Positions 9,318-16,815 of a stretch of 64,000 nt of DNA are shown here, one piece after another. The notes under the pieces were generated by a model. The model was not told the origin of the DNA and did not search any database. It worked only from the letters and a program-made list of their open reading frames with translations. The first letter of the stretch is position 1; every line of letters begins with the position of its first letter. The position numbers and the translations under genes are program-made. Source of the DNA: Rheinheimera aquimaris (lineage in GTDB: Bacteria > Pseudomonadota > Gammaproteobacteria > Enterobacterales > Alteromonadaceae); the NCBI RefSeq assembly GCF_020531985.1, contig NZ_JAJAVQ010000003.1, forward strand, positions 372,001-436,000. Direction: 5' to 3'.

Positions 9318-9893
9318 TCACTCCAACAATTGCTGCAAAGTTGCCAAAAGAGTCTGTACTGAAGCCTCCTCAAGACAAATTACTATTTTTGAATCAAAAT
9401 GACTGGCTTCAACTTTAAACTCTACCTCCATTATTAGTGTACTCGCCCAGCGGTACTGCTCCACACGCAGCGCCGCAGGCATAAATATTGTAGGCATACT
9501 TAACTTAGCCTTTAAAGATAACTGCTCAGCGAATCCCGCCAAGCAAGCCCCGGCAAGGATATTAGCCAACTCTAACAACAATTCATTCAGAGTATCTTGC
9601 GTTAGTGGTAGATCGTAGTCCATTAGCAGTGCTATGGCGTCGCAACCGTCTTTAGATAAGATTGCAACGACCTCACCTTTGATAGCACCGAGAAATGATT
9701 GTCGAGTGTACCAAACAGTTCTTTTTGTCAACATAGCCAAAAATTTATGCGGTGTAACAGCACTTATTTTAGGTATAGACAGTGTAATTTTTGCAGATAT
9801 CAAACGAGCAAGCGCGTTGGCCGCTTGGCCCATAGAAATATTCATTAGTTCTTGTAAAGCGTCGCGTTGCTCCTCGGATAGTAAGGTATTCAT
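9318..9893 (-). CDS. CheC-type phosphatase of phosphorylated response regulators
   Basis: This 191-residue protein shows two copies of the CheC/CheX/FliY active-site pattern Glu-x-x-Asn, 22 residues, Pro. The first starts at ELMN (about residue 16) and the second at ELAN (about 108). Two intact sites are the hallmark of CheC, whereas CheX has one. CheC proteins dephosphorylate CheY-P and are inner-cell soluble proteins. The start codon overlaps the stop of the preceding single-domain REC gene in ATGA, strongly suggesting that this REC protein is its substrate. No chemotaxis genes (cheA, cheW, mcp) are nearby, so the use appears to be in a separate phosphorelay. The assignment as family is firm; the partner is inferred. 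Confidence 0.85.
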   Translation of the reverse strand: MNTLLSEEQRDALQELMNISMGQAANALARLISAKITLSIPKISAVTPHKFLAMLTKRTVWYTRQSFLGAIKGEVVAILSKDGCDAIALLMDYDLPLTQDTLNELLLELANILAGACLAGFAEQLSLKAKLSMPTIFMPAALRVEQYRWASTLIMEVEFKVEASHFDSKIVICLEEASVQTLLATLQQLLE

Positions 9894-10255
9894 ATTAATC
9901 CCACTTCAAACAATACTTCTCTTAATTGTTCTGATTGAAGTGGTTTCTGCAAAAATCTAAAAGCTCCCAATGAATCAACTAACCTCTTGGCTTCAGGTTG
10001 AATATCAGCACTGATAACTATTACAACGGTTTTAGTATGATGTTCATGTAAATATTTTAATACACCAAAGCCATCCAGTTCAGGCATAGTCAAGTCAAGA
10101 AACAATACTTCAGCCTTACCGGACTCTACAGCCGCTAACGCTTGCTTGCCATCACAAGCCTCTGTAATATCGACTTCCCATTCTATCGGAAATGCCCGTC
10201 GGACAGCTTTTCGCGACATCAAAGAGTCATCTGCAATAGTCACTGGTATAGGCAT
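9890..10255 (-). CDS. Single-domain CheY-like response regulator
   Basis: A stand-alone REC domain of 121 residues: acidic pair in IADDS, phospho-acceptor Asp in VLFLDLTMPELDG, Ser/Thr position in VIVISAD and Lys in FLQKPL. I chose ATG at 10255, which has GGGGG upstream, over the in-frame ATG at 10273 because the MPIPVTIADDS start matches the usual REC length. It is the first gene of the REC / CheC-like / kinase operon (ATGA overlap with the next gene). Without an output domain it probably acts by protein contact or as a phosphate relay or sink, with its phosphate removed by the CheC-type protein. Confidence 0.9.
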   Translation of the reverse strand: MPIPVTIADDSLMSRKAVRRAFPIEWEVDITEACDGKQALAAVESGKAEVLFLDLTMPELDGFGVLKYLHEHHTKTVVIVISADIQPEAKRLVDSLGAFRFLQKPLQSEQLREVLFEVGLI

Positions 10256-10676
10256 GTAGCCCCCAATTAACATTAATGTTTAGTTTTTCTCATATTAGAC
10301 GCTTTTCACTTGCCGTCAATATTTAGCAAAACACAAGATGCAGCCAACTCTAGTGCATGCGACTACTAATTAAATCATTCTTCAGTCAATGTTGTTAATA
10401 GCTAAGCGCGATGACTTTGGCTGCAACCATTGCAACTTTTCACAAGATAGAACGGCGAAATCATTGACAGAAAAGGTAGCTGAACTGCTATCGGTCCTCT
10501 GCTTCAAAAAAGGCTAACACACTACCTGTTTATATAACTCCGCCGACAGGATTAAAATCTGTAAAATGACAGGCAGGCTAAGCTGATATTGGAATGCAAC
10601 CTACTGAGCTGCAGCGCAAGGACAAACTATGAAAAGCAAAAAAAATCGCAAGATACTGACTTACCGTACCAAAGCC
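10256..10676. other. Intergenic stretch with one tiny open frame
   Basis: These 421 bases hold the upstream region of the REC/CheC/kinase operon. The only readable item is a 19-codon frame at 10629-10688 on the plus strand with AAGGA six bases before its ATG and a very basic product (MKSKKNRKILTYRTKASRA). I cannot match it to a family and it may be chance. Nothing else was recognised. Confidence 0.35.
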
Positions 10677-10766
10677 TCCAGAGCTTAAACCCGCGAACAT
10701 TGTGGCGTATGGCACGACAAGCTGGCTAAACTCTTAACAGAAAGCGATCGACTGAACTACCACTGC
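10677..10766 (-). pseudogene. Probable decayed tRNA-Asp
   Basis: Read on the minus strand, this stretch keeps the D-arm region of the neighbouring tRNA-Asp genes (13 identical bases, plus strand 10749-10761), an anticodon-region resemblance (CTTGTCGTGCC against CCTGTCACGCC) and the T-arm start (TCGCGGGTT, plus-strand match 10689-10696), in the same order and orientation. About 23 extra bases separate the two exact matches. The acceptor stem no longer pairs. It lies just beyond the terminator of the intact array, so it is probably not transcribed with it. Confidence 0.45.
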
Positions 10767-10767
10767 T

Positions 10768-10795
10768 AAAAAAACAAAAACCAGCAAAATGCTGG
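10768..10795 (-). terminator. Terminator of the tRNA-Asp array
   Basis: On the minus strand CCAGC-ATTTT-GCTGG is followed by TTTTTG and a further T-rich run. It sits 8 bases after the CCA end of the last tRNA gene, as expected for a Rho-independent terminator of the tRNA transcript. Confidence 0.75.
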
Positions 10796-10802
10796 CGTAA
10801 AG

Positions 10803-10879
10803 TGGCGGAGCGGACGGGACTCGAACCCGCGACCCCCGGCGTGACAGGCCGGTATTCTAACCGACTGAACTACCGCTCC
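10803..10879 (-). tRNA. tRNA-Asp (GTC), copy nearest the terminator
   Basis: A 77-base gene with encoded CCA. The minus strand starts GGAGCGGTAGTTCAG, has anticodon GTC within CCTGTCACG, the T arm GGGTTCGAGTCCC and a closing acceptor stem CCGCTCC with discriminator G. It is identical to the three other copies. Confidence 0.97.
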
Positions 10880-10923
10880 GCGCTGGAGTGATGAGCTTAT
10901 GCTCAAATGGTGACTTACTGAAG

Positions 10924-11000
10924 TGGCGGAGCGGACGGGACTCGAACCCGCGACCCCCGGCGTGACAGGCCGGTATTCTAACCGACTGAACTACCGCTCC
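10924..11000 (-). tRNA. tRNA-Asp (GTC), second copy
   Basis: Identical in sequence to the copy at 10803-10879, with encoded CCA. A 44-base spacer separates the two genes, and the shared promoter lies upstream of the copy at 11120. Confidence 0.97.
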
Positions 11001-11026
11001 GGATCAGGAAGCTTAATTCGATACAT

Positions 11027-11103
11027 TGGCGGAGCGGACGGGACTCGAACCCGCGACCCCCGGCGTGACAGGCCGGTATTCTAACCGACTGAACTACCGC
11101 TCC
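11027..11103 (-). tRNA. tRNA-Asp (GTC), third copy
   Basis: Identical to the other copies, CCA encoded. A spacer of 26 bases separates it from the copy at 10924-11000. Confidence 0.97.
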
Positions 11104-11119
11104 GGTGTGTATCGAAAAT

Positions 11120-11196
11120 TGGCGGAGCGGACGGGACTCGAACCCGCGACCCCCGGCGTGACAGGCCGGTATTCTAACCGACTGAACTACCGCTCC
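11120..11196 (-). tRNA. tRNA-Asp (GTC), promoter-proximal copy
   Basis: First gene of the four-copy transcript, CCA encoded, 16 bases before the next copy. The sigma-70 promoter lies about 50 bases upstream, giving a short 5' leader to be trimmed by RNase P. Confidence 0.97.
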
Positions 11197-11247
11197 GCAC
11201 CAATTACACTACAGAATTTCATTTGGGTATCCTGCAGTGCGGCGGGA

Positions 11248-11276
11248 ATGATACGGATTAGCCGATAGGCCGTCAA
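11248..11276 (-). promoter_or_regulatory. Sigma-70 promoter of the tRNA-Asp array
   Basis: On the minus strand TTGACG (11276-11271), a 17-base spacer and TATCAT (11253-11248) form a near-consensus promoter. The bases after the -10 box are GC-rich (TCCCGCCGC), as in the discriminators of stable-RNA promoters under stringent control. Confidence 0.8.
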
Positions 11277-11304
11277 CACCTTTTTTGCCGCTTTTGCCTA
11301 ATCC

Positions 11305-12756
11305 TTAATCATCCGGTAAAGTCAGGTCGAGAATGTCATCCATATCGTTGTTTTTTTGTGCATTTGCGCTATTTTTCTCAGCAACATCCTTGGCTGGCTT
11401 GCCCGCTGTTGCCTCCGATGCCTGAGCTGGCTCTTTTTTACGCCAGAACATCAGATCAGCAACCTTACGATCTGTCATGACAAACCAAATCGCAAAACCG
11501 CCACCGACTAAGATAACCAGATTAATACTTATCACCAGCCCCCACGGGAATTCCGGTTCAGGCTCAGCCTGCTCAGCCGCAATTTCATCTTTAATACTTT
11601 GTGGCAGTTCCTCCAGTACCGGAGCTTCAAACACCGGCCGGTTTACCACAAAACTGATCTCGGGCAGGTTCAGCATAAATTCGCGACCATCCTGCATAGC
11701 ACCGTAGGCTGAAACATCCAGGATGTAACTGCCATGGCCACGGTTGTGCAGCTCTAATTGCCGTGGTGTCATACCCGGTTCGTTTAGCGCAAAGTCTTCC
11801 ACCTCGCCGTTGGGGTAGCGTACCCGCCCCTGCAGTAATACCGACGCTTTATTGACGCTGTCATCAGTGATCCGAAACAGCACCTGATGCGGTTGTGCCG
11901 GCTGTTCCGGCTTTAATTCATCAGCCGCTGGGGCAGCGGTAATATCGGCAATTATCGGCGCGGGTTTAAGCACAACGGGCGGCTGTTCCACTTCCCGCGT
12001 GTATAAAGGTGTACGCACGACATATTTAGGTATCCATTCTCCGGCGACAAACCTTAGCTGAAATTCACCGGTAAACACGCCGTCGCGGGCTCGCTCGTCG
12101 TAGCCTTTCCCATCATCGCGAAAATGTGCCACCTGCACGACACCACGGCCGAAATTGTCATAATCTGCATTGTTGGTGCTGACAAAAATCACTTCCAGCG
12201 CCAGAACCTCGCGAAAATCTTTCGCATTAATAGGCTCTTCACCATTGGTTAAACGGGCGGTTATTTTTACGGTTTCACCGACTAGCAGGTTATCAGGTAA
12301 GGGATCAACGCTAAGTTTTATGTCGGTCAGTACCATAATGCGGCTATTCGGCAGCAATTTACCAATCGCTTGCCACGGCCCCGGAGTGGGGTTTTTAATC
12401 TGGATCAGGTCATAGCTACTGGCATCATGCCAGCGTACCTGTTGCTGCTCTGCGGTATTAAAATGAATTTTACTGCCGTCTGGCCGCACCAGCACGACGG
12501 AGGCCGAACCGCGTTTTCGAAACAATAGCAGTGTGATTTCGTCAACATTGTCGTCAATGCGAAACCTGTTATCAAACAGTGGGATCTGGTTTTTGGTTGG
12601 CAGGTCTTCCAATAACGCAAAGCCGCTGCTAAAGGGGCTTTCGTCTTCTTCTGAACCGGCTTTGGGAGATTGCAGTAAATCGGTGCTCGCTATTGTATCG
12701 GCATTGAATACTGCGCAACCAAGCAACAGACATACTACTGTTATCCATTTCGCCAC
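11305..12756 (-). CDS. TIGR03503-type envelope protein of unknown function
   Basis: A 483-residue protein with an N-terminal signal peptide, a large extracytoplasmic part of beta-rich appearance, a single membrane segment near residue 410 (LVISINLVILVGGGF) and a short charged cytoplasmic tail with EAT, KPA and Asn-rich stretches. I recognise it as the conserved hypothetical family TIGR03503 found in Vibrio, Shewanella and Alteromonas relatives, but this is from memory and the role is unknown. The likely start is GTG at 12756, nine bases after AGGAGG. TTG at 12762 is possible. The start lies inside the end of dnaQ, so both are probably co-transcribed. Phrases such as RDDGKGYDERARDGVFTGEF suggest a beta-sandwich fold. 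Confidence 0.65.
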   Translation of the reverse strand: MAKWITVVCLLLGCAVFNADTIASTDLLQSPKAGSEEDESPFSSGFALLEDLPTKNQIPLFDNRFRIDDNVDEITLLLFRKRGSASVVLVRPDGSKIHFNTAEQQQVRWHDASSYDLIQIKNPTPGPWQAIGKLLPNSRIMVLTDIKLSVDPLPDNLLVGETVKITARLTNGEEPINAKDFREVLALEVIFVSTNNADYDNFGRGVVQVAHFRDDGKGYDERARDGVFTGEFQLRFVAGEWIPKYVVRTPLYTREVEQPPVVLKPAPIIADITAAPAADELKPEQPAQPHQVLFRITDDSVNKASVLLQGRVRYPNGEVEDFALNEPGMTPRQLELHNRGHGSYILDVSAYGAMQDGREFMLNLPEISFVVNRPVFEAPVLEELPQSIKDEIAAEQAEPEPEFPWGLVISINLVILVGGGFAIWFVMTDRKVADLMFWRKKEPAQASEATAGKPAKDVAEKNSANAQKNNDMDDILDLTLPDD

Positions 12757-13445
12757 AGGCAACTGCCTCCTTTTTTCTGCACTAAGTCCAACCTGGTTTC
12801 ATGGGCTGCCAGCTCAGCATCTGTTGCCCGCAGCACTTTAAGCCGGCCACTACGCTGTATTACTGCCGGGCCTGACTGGCCATCCGTGCCGTCCTGCTCG
12901 TTCGCCAGATTAAGACTGACCTGACCACCTGTCATCAACAGATATACATCTGCCAGAATTTCCGCGTCGAGCAAAGCGCCGTGCAAAGTACGGTGACTGT
13001 TATTAATGTCGTAACGCCGGCACAATGCATCCAGATTATTCTTCTGGCCAGGATGCAGTTCGCGTGCCAGCATAAGAGTGTCAAGAATAGTACAGTACTG
13101 CTCTACCGGCGGCAGCACAGGATGCAGCATAGAAAATTCGTGATTAATAAAGCCAACGTCGAACGCGGCGTTATGGATCACCAGCTCTGCTCCCTGAATA
13201 TAGTCGTAAAAACTTTTGGCGATATCACGAAACTTAGGTTCATGCGCCAACCGTTCATTGGTAATACCGTGCACTGCCACAGCCTCAGCGTCAATAATTC
13301 GCTCCGGGTTAATATAGACATGGAAGTTGTTACCAGTAAAACGCCGGTTAATCAGTTCAACACAGCCAATTTCAATGATACGGTGACCATCTTTAGGGTT
13401 AATACCTGTGGTTTCAGTGTCGAGAATAAGTTGTCTTTTCGCCAT
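12741..13445 (-). CDS. dnaQ: DNA polymerase III epsilon subunit (proofreading exonuclease)
   Basis: The 234-residue product shows the three exonuclease motifs of the DnaQ family: Exo I with LDTETTG, Exo II with IHNAAFDVGFINHEF, and Exo III with HGALLDAEILADVY, which contains the catalytic His and Asp. The C-terminal tail (about 180-234) is the usual alpha-subunit binding extension. The enzyme removes misincorporated bases 3' to 5' inside the polymerase III core. It is divergent from rnhA, the classical arrangement in gammaproteobacteria, with 65 bases between the starts at 13445 and 13511. Its last bases overlap the next gene by 16 bases. Confidence 0.97.
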   Translation of the reverse strand: MAKRQLILDTETTGINPKDGHRIIEIGCVELINRRFTGNNFHVYINPERIIDAEAVAVHGITNERLAHEPKFRDIAKSFYDYIQGAELVIHNAAFDVGFINHEFSMLHPVLPPVEQYCTILDTLMLARELHPGQKNNLDALCRRYDINNSHRTLHGALLDAEILADVYLLMTGGQVSLNLANEQDGTDGQSGPAVIQRSGRLKVLRATDAELAAHETRLDLVQKKGGSCLWRNG

Positions 13446-13510
13446 TGTCGTTTCGCTTTTTACTGCACTTGGGGTAGATTATACGCCGTTTGGGTTTGAG
13501 GAAAGGCTTT

Positions 13511-13993
13511 ATGCGTAAAACTGTTGCAATCTACACCGATGGCTCTTGCCTGGGCAATCCGGGCCCGGGTGGCTACGGTGTGGTGCTGAAATATAAGCAG
13601 CACTGTAAAGAGCTAAGCGGCGGTTTTCGTTTAACCACCAATAACCGTATGGAACTGCTGGCCGCTATCGTTGCGCTGGAAACATTGAAAGACAGCTGCG
13701 ATGTTGACCTGACAACTGACAGCCAGTATGTGCGCCTTGGTATTACCCAGTGGCTTGCAGGCTGGAAACGCAACAACTGGAAAACCAGCCAGAAACAGCC
13801 GGTTAAGAATCAGGATTTATGGCAGCGGCTGGATCTGGCAAGCCAGGCTCACAACGTCAGCTGGCATTGGGTGAAGGGCCATGCCGGCCATCCGGAGAAT
13901 GAACGCTGCGATGTCCTGGCCCGCACAGCGGCTGAAGCTAAACCTTCGGCTGTCGACCTGCCATTTGAACAAAGCCAGAGCACTGAAGCTTAG
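13511..13993 (+). CDS. rnhA: Ribonuclease HI
   Basis: A 160-residue cytoplasmic enzyme that cuts the RNA strand of RNA-DNA hybrids. The acidic site is complete: Asp in [15 protein letters not shown], Glu in [10 protein letters not shown], Asp in TTDSQYV and Asp in NERCDVLAR, with the flexible-loop His in [11 protein letters not shown] at 13511 follows GAGGAAAGG and matches the family length. An in-frame TTG at 13490 would only add seven unusual residues. Divergent from dnaQ. The apbE gene starts 25 bases after the stop. Confidence 0.97.
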   Translation: MRKTVAIYTDGSCLGNPGPGGYGVVLKYKQHCKELSGGFRLTTNNRMELLAAIVALETLKDSCDVDLTTDSQYVRLGITQWLAGWKRNNWKTSQKQPVKNQDLWQRLDLASQAHNVSWHWVKGHAGHPENERCDVLARTAAEAKPSAVDLPFEQSQSTEA

Positions 13994-14018
13994 CCACAAC
14001 GTAACAGGCAGCCCAATT

Positions 14019-15014
14019 ATGGCAAGATACACCGTATTTTTTCACACCATCAGCCGTTTTGGCGGGCTATGTTTGCTGAGCTTACTGTGGTTTTCGGCCA
14101 GCGCGCAGGCACAGTGGCACCGGCAGGCTTTTCAGACGCTCGGCACCCAAGCCTATATCGAGTTGTGGTGTGAAGACGCCAGCCAGGCTTCTGATTTAAT
14201 TAATCAGGTGCAGGCCGAGTTTGAGCGGATTAATCAGCTGATGAGCCCCTATATCAACAGCAGCGAACTCAGCCAGCTTAATCTGCTGGCAGCGCAACGT
14301 CCAGTGCAGGTATCTGCTGAGTTGTATCAGCTGCTTAAGCAAGCCAAACTTATCTCCAACCTGAGCCAGGGCGCTTTTGACATTACTTTTGCCTCAGTCG
14401 GCTTCTACTATGACTACCGTGCCCATAAAAAGCCCGATGCCAGTCAGCTACAACGAGCCCGGCAATACGTTAATTACCAGAGCATTGAATTGCTGCCAGA
14501 CAATAAAGTGCATTTTGCCCGCGACGGTGTAAAGATTGATTTAGGCGGCATTGCCAAAGGTTATGCGGTTGAGCGCGGCATTAATCTGCTGGCACAGCAG
14601 GGTATTTTGCATGGACAGTTAACCGCTGGCGGCGATAGCCGTTTACTGGGAGATAAACGCGGTAAACCCTGGCTGGTGGGCATAAAACACCCGCGACAGG
14701 AAGATAAGTACGCCGCAACATTACCATTGGCGAACAGCGCTATCAGCACATCTGGCGATTATGAACGCTACTTTATTGAAGACGGAGTGCGTTACCATCA
14801 TATAATAGATCCGAAAACCGGCTTAAGTGCCAGCGGGCTATTCAGCGTGTCCGTACTCGGGCCAGATACTACCCAGACCGATGCACTTTCAACCACACTA
14901 TTTGTGCTGGGCTTGCAACATGGCATGGAGCTGATCGAGCAGATTGATAATTATGAAGCCATTTTTATCGATGCTGACAGGAAGATGCATTTCTCCAGTG
15001 GCCTTGGCCAGTAA
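14019..15014 (+). CDS. apbE: FAD:protein FMN transferase
   Basis: A 331-residue exported protein (hydrophobic segment at about 10-30 ending ASAQAQ) that attaches FMN covalently to threonine in flavoproteins such as NqrB/C and RnfG in the periplasm. Family motifs are present: VKIDLGGIAKGYAVERG, a GGDSRLLG loop, TSGDYERYF, YHHIIDPKTG and TDALSTTLFVLG with the magnesium-binding Asp. An in-frame upstream extension to 13881 lies inside rnhA and is not credible; ATG at 14019 is used. The DUF3570/DUF4266/TlpA genes at 30869-32688, a group I associate with apbE in other genomes, lie about 16 kb away and on the other strand. Confidence 0.93.
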   Translation: MARYTVFFHTISRFGGLCLLSLLWFSASAQAQWHRQAFQTLGTQAYIELWCEDASQASDLINQVQAEFERINQLMSPYINSSELSQLNLLAAQRPVQVSAELYQLLKQAKLISNLSQGAFDITFASVGFYYDYRAHKKPDASQLQRARQYVNYQSIELLPDNKVHFARDGVKIDLGGIAKGYAVERGINLLAQQGILHGQLTAGGDSRLLGDKRGKPWLVGIKHPRQEDKYAATLPLANSAISTSGDYERYFIEDGVRYHHIIDPKTGLSASGLFSVSVLGPDTTQTDALSTTLFVLGLQHGMELIEQIDNYEAIFIDADRKMHFSSGLGQ

Positions 15015-15100
15015 CCCTGTTAAAGTTCAGCTGTGCATCCGGGAAAATATCAGGTAGATTCTGTATTATTGGTTTAAGTCGGGCTGTGCCAGAGTACATT

Positions 15101-15919
15101 ATGCGATCATGGCATTTACTGTTAACCAGCGCCCTGTTGTTATCAGGCGCTGCAGTACCTTTAGCTGCGGTAGCTGAAGAACAAGCCTGCACACTGCGTA
15201 TGTCCGCCGAAACCGACTTCCCGCCACACCTGATTAAACAGAATGATAATTGGACCGGCCTTAGCGTCGAACTGATGCAGCGCCTGGCCGATGAAGTACA
15301 TTGTAAACTCGAATTCATTAACAGCCCCTGGCTCAGGGCTTTACAACAAAGTGAGCAAGGACAGCTGGACGTACTCAGCCATTTGTCATTCAGTGAGCAG
15401 CGAAAAGGCCAGTTTGCTTTTATCGGGCCTCATCACATAGAGGCAATTTATCTGGTAGGCGATCCGGCTACCTTACCTGCCAGCAGCCAGTTATCGGATC
15501 TGATTGATAAAGTCGATTATGGCCGCATTGCCGTGTTACATGGTGCTTATTATGGCGAGGACTTTGCCCGGTTAAGCCGGCAACCCGCGGTACAGCGTCA
15601 ACTGGTGGAGATCAGCAGCATTCAGGATAAACTGGCACTGCTACGCGCAGGTCGCGTCAATGCGATCCTTGAAGATATCAGCGTGCTACACTACTGGCAA
15701 CGGCATCACTACCCTGACGCTGACAAGTATCAGCCACTATTAAAAGTATATCAAAGCCCGGTGTATTTCGGTTTCAGTAAAACCTCGTTACCCGCATCAA
15801 CACTGACTACGCTGGCAGAAGCCTGGCAGAAACTTTACCGGCAGGGCGACCTGGCGGCGATTTATCAGAAGTACCAGATCAGTAATTACGCTGAACTTAT
15901 TCCGGCGTCAATTCTATAG
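15101..15919 (+). CDS. Periplasmic solute-binding protein, SBP_bac_3-like (paralogue A)
   Basis: A 272-residue protein from ATG at 15101 with a signal peptide ending near AVAEEQA. Mature sequence follows family 3 binding proteins: CTLRMSAETDFPPH, GLSVELMQRLADEV, LEFINSPWLRAL, LDVLSHLSF and FIGPHHIEAIYLVG. An upstream GTG at 15086 is less likely. No transporter genes are adjacent. It is a close paralogue of the next, oppositely oriented gene, sharing NSPWLR/HSPWLR, QGxLDVLSHLS, FAFIGPH and GAYYGEx motifs. The two stop codons abut (15919/15920). The ligand is unknown; a sensing role or amino acid binding is possible. Confidence 0.75.
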   Translation: MRSWHLLLTSALLLSGAAVPLAAVAEEQACTLRMSAETDFPPHLIKQNDNWTGLSVELMQRLADEVHCKLEFINSPWLRALQQSEQGQLDVLSHLSFSEQRKGQFAFIGPHHIEAIYLVGDPATLPASSQLSDLIDKVDYGRIAVLHGAYYGEDFARLSRQPAVQRQLVEISSIQDKLALLRAGRVNAILEDISVLHYWQRHHYPDADKYQPLLKVYQSPVYFGFSKTSLPASTLTTLAEAWQKLYRQGDLAAIYQKYQISNYAELIPASIL

Positions 15920-16723
15920 CTATCGTTCGGGTATAATGGACGCAGGCTCCGGCAGCTGCCAGCGGTATTCTGCTAACTGATAGGTTTGTAAAATGGCTTG
16001 TAAAGTACCTTCTGCGTATAATTTTTGCCATGCCTGCTCTAATTGTTTTAACTGAATCACACTTAACGTTTTGCGGTTAAAACCAAAAAATACCGGGCTC
16101 TGATACACCGGAAACAACGGCACATAAGCAGCCGTTGGCAGCTCAGACTGCTTTTTCCAGTAATGATAAGCCGCTATATCTTCCAACACGCCATGCACAC
16201 GGCCATTAAGCAGCAGTGCTTGCTTATCCTCATTGCCGCGGATAAACACAAAACGGGTGCGGTTTTTCGCATCGTTCAGCACGGATTCCAGCTCTTCGCC
16301 GTAGTAAGCGCCATTTAACAGCGCAATAATGCCCGAGGTGCCGGCTTTTCTCAGCTGCGAAACCGAACTTAAACCGGAAAACGCCTGCGGCAGCCCGACC
16401 AGATAAATCTTTTCCAGCTGATGTGGGCCAATAAAAGCGAAGCTCTTGCTGCGCTCATCGTTGTAACTTAAGTGGCTAAGGACATCCAACTCCCCCTGTT
16501 CGATAAGCCGCAGCGACCTTAACCAGGGGCTATGAATAAACTCCAGCTCACAACCAATTTCCTGCGCCAAGCGCTGCAACAGCTCGACATTGACGCCTCG
16601 CCAGCTATTGTCTTGCTGAATAATATAGGGCGCAAAGCTGGTTTCTATTCCCATCCGCAGCACACAGCTATATGAAGGTAAACTAAGTAATAAACACGCT
16701 ACGTAAAACGTCAGATAATGCAT
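15920..16723 (-). CDS. Periplasmic solute-binding protein, SBP_bac_3-like (paralogue B)
   Basis: A 267-residue exported protein (signal peptide about 1-19, ending SYSC) that matches its tail-to-tail neighbour along its whole length: RMGIETSFAPY, VNVELLQRLAQEIGCELEFIHSPWLR, GELDVLSHLSYNDER, FAFIGPHQLEKIYLVG, GAYYGEELE and QSPVFFGF. Mature start Cys-Val-Leu-Arg parallels CTLRMS of paralogue A. The pair appears to come from an inverted duplication followed by divergence. No permease lies nearby. A Cys at the signal peptide end does not have a good lipobox. Confidence 0.75.
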   Translation of the reverse strand: MHYLTFYVACLLLSLPSYSCVLRMGIETSFAPYIIQQDNSWRGVNVELLQRLAQEIGCELEFIHSPWLRSLRLIEQGELDVLSHLSYNDERSKSFAFIGPHQLEKIYLVGLPQAFSGLSSVSQLRKAGTSGIIALLNGAYYGEELESVLNDAKNRTRFVFIRGNEDKQALLLNGRVHGVLEDIAAYHYWKKQSELPTAAYVPLFPVYQSPVFFGFNRKTLSVIQLKQLEQAWQKLYAEGTLQAILQTYQLAEYRWQLPEPASIIPER

Positions 16724-16790
16724 GCGTTAACTGCTTCTGCTGAACCCGTTCATTCTACTATAAATGCTGTTAATACTTTTTGCCGCTGTG

Positions 16791-16815
16791 GATGCATAAA
16801 TTCTGTTTATGCATC
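16791..16815. repeat. Perfect 10-bp inverted repeat at the end of the large minus-strand cluster
   Basis: GATGCATAAA, five bases, TTTATGCATC. It overlaps the stop codon of the DUF1501 gene by 2 bases. There is no T run directly after it on the minus strand, so it may be a processing or 3'-stabilising hairpin rather than a classical terminator. Confidence 0.55.

Noticed and set aside
10629..10769. Small basic protein (19 codons, continuing in frame after one stop)
   Set aside because: The second part coincides with the tRNA-Asp-like matches and is explained better by a decayed tRNA; the first 19 codons alone are too short to support.
11026..11268. Plus-strand open frame with repeats of ERTGLEPATPGVTGRYSNRLNYRS over the tRNA array
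   Set aside because: It is the antisense reading of identical tRNA-Asp genes, a well-known false protein.
13490..13510. TTG start giving a longer RNase HI
   Set aside because: The ATG at 13511 has the ribosome-binding site and the family length.
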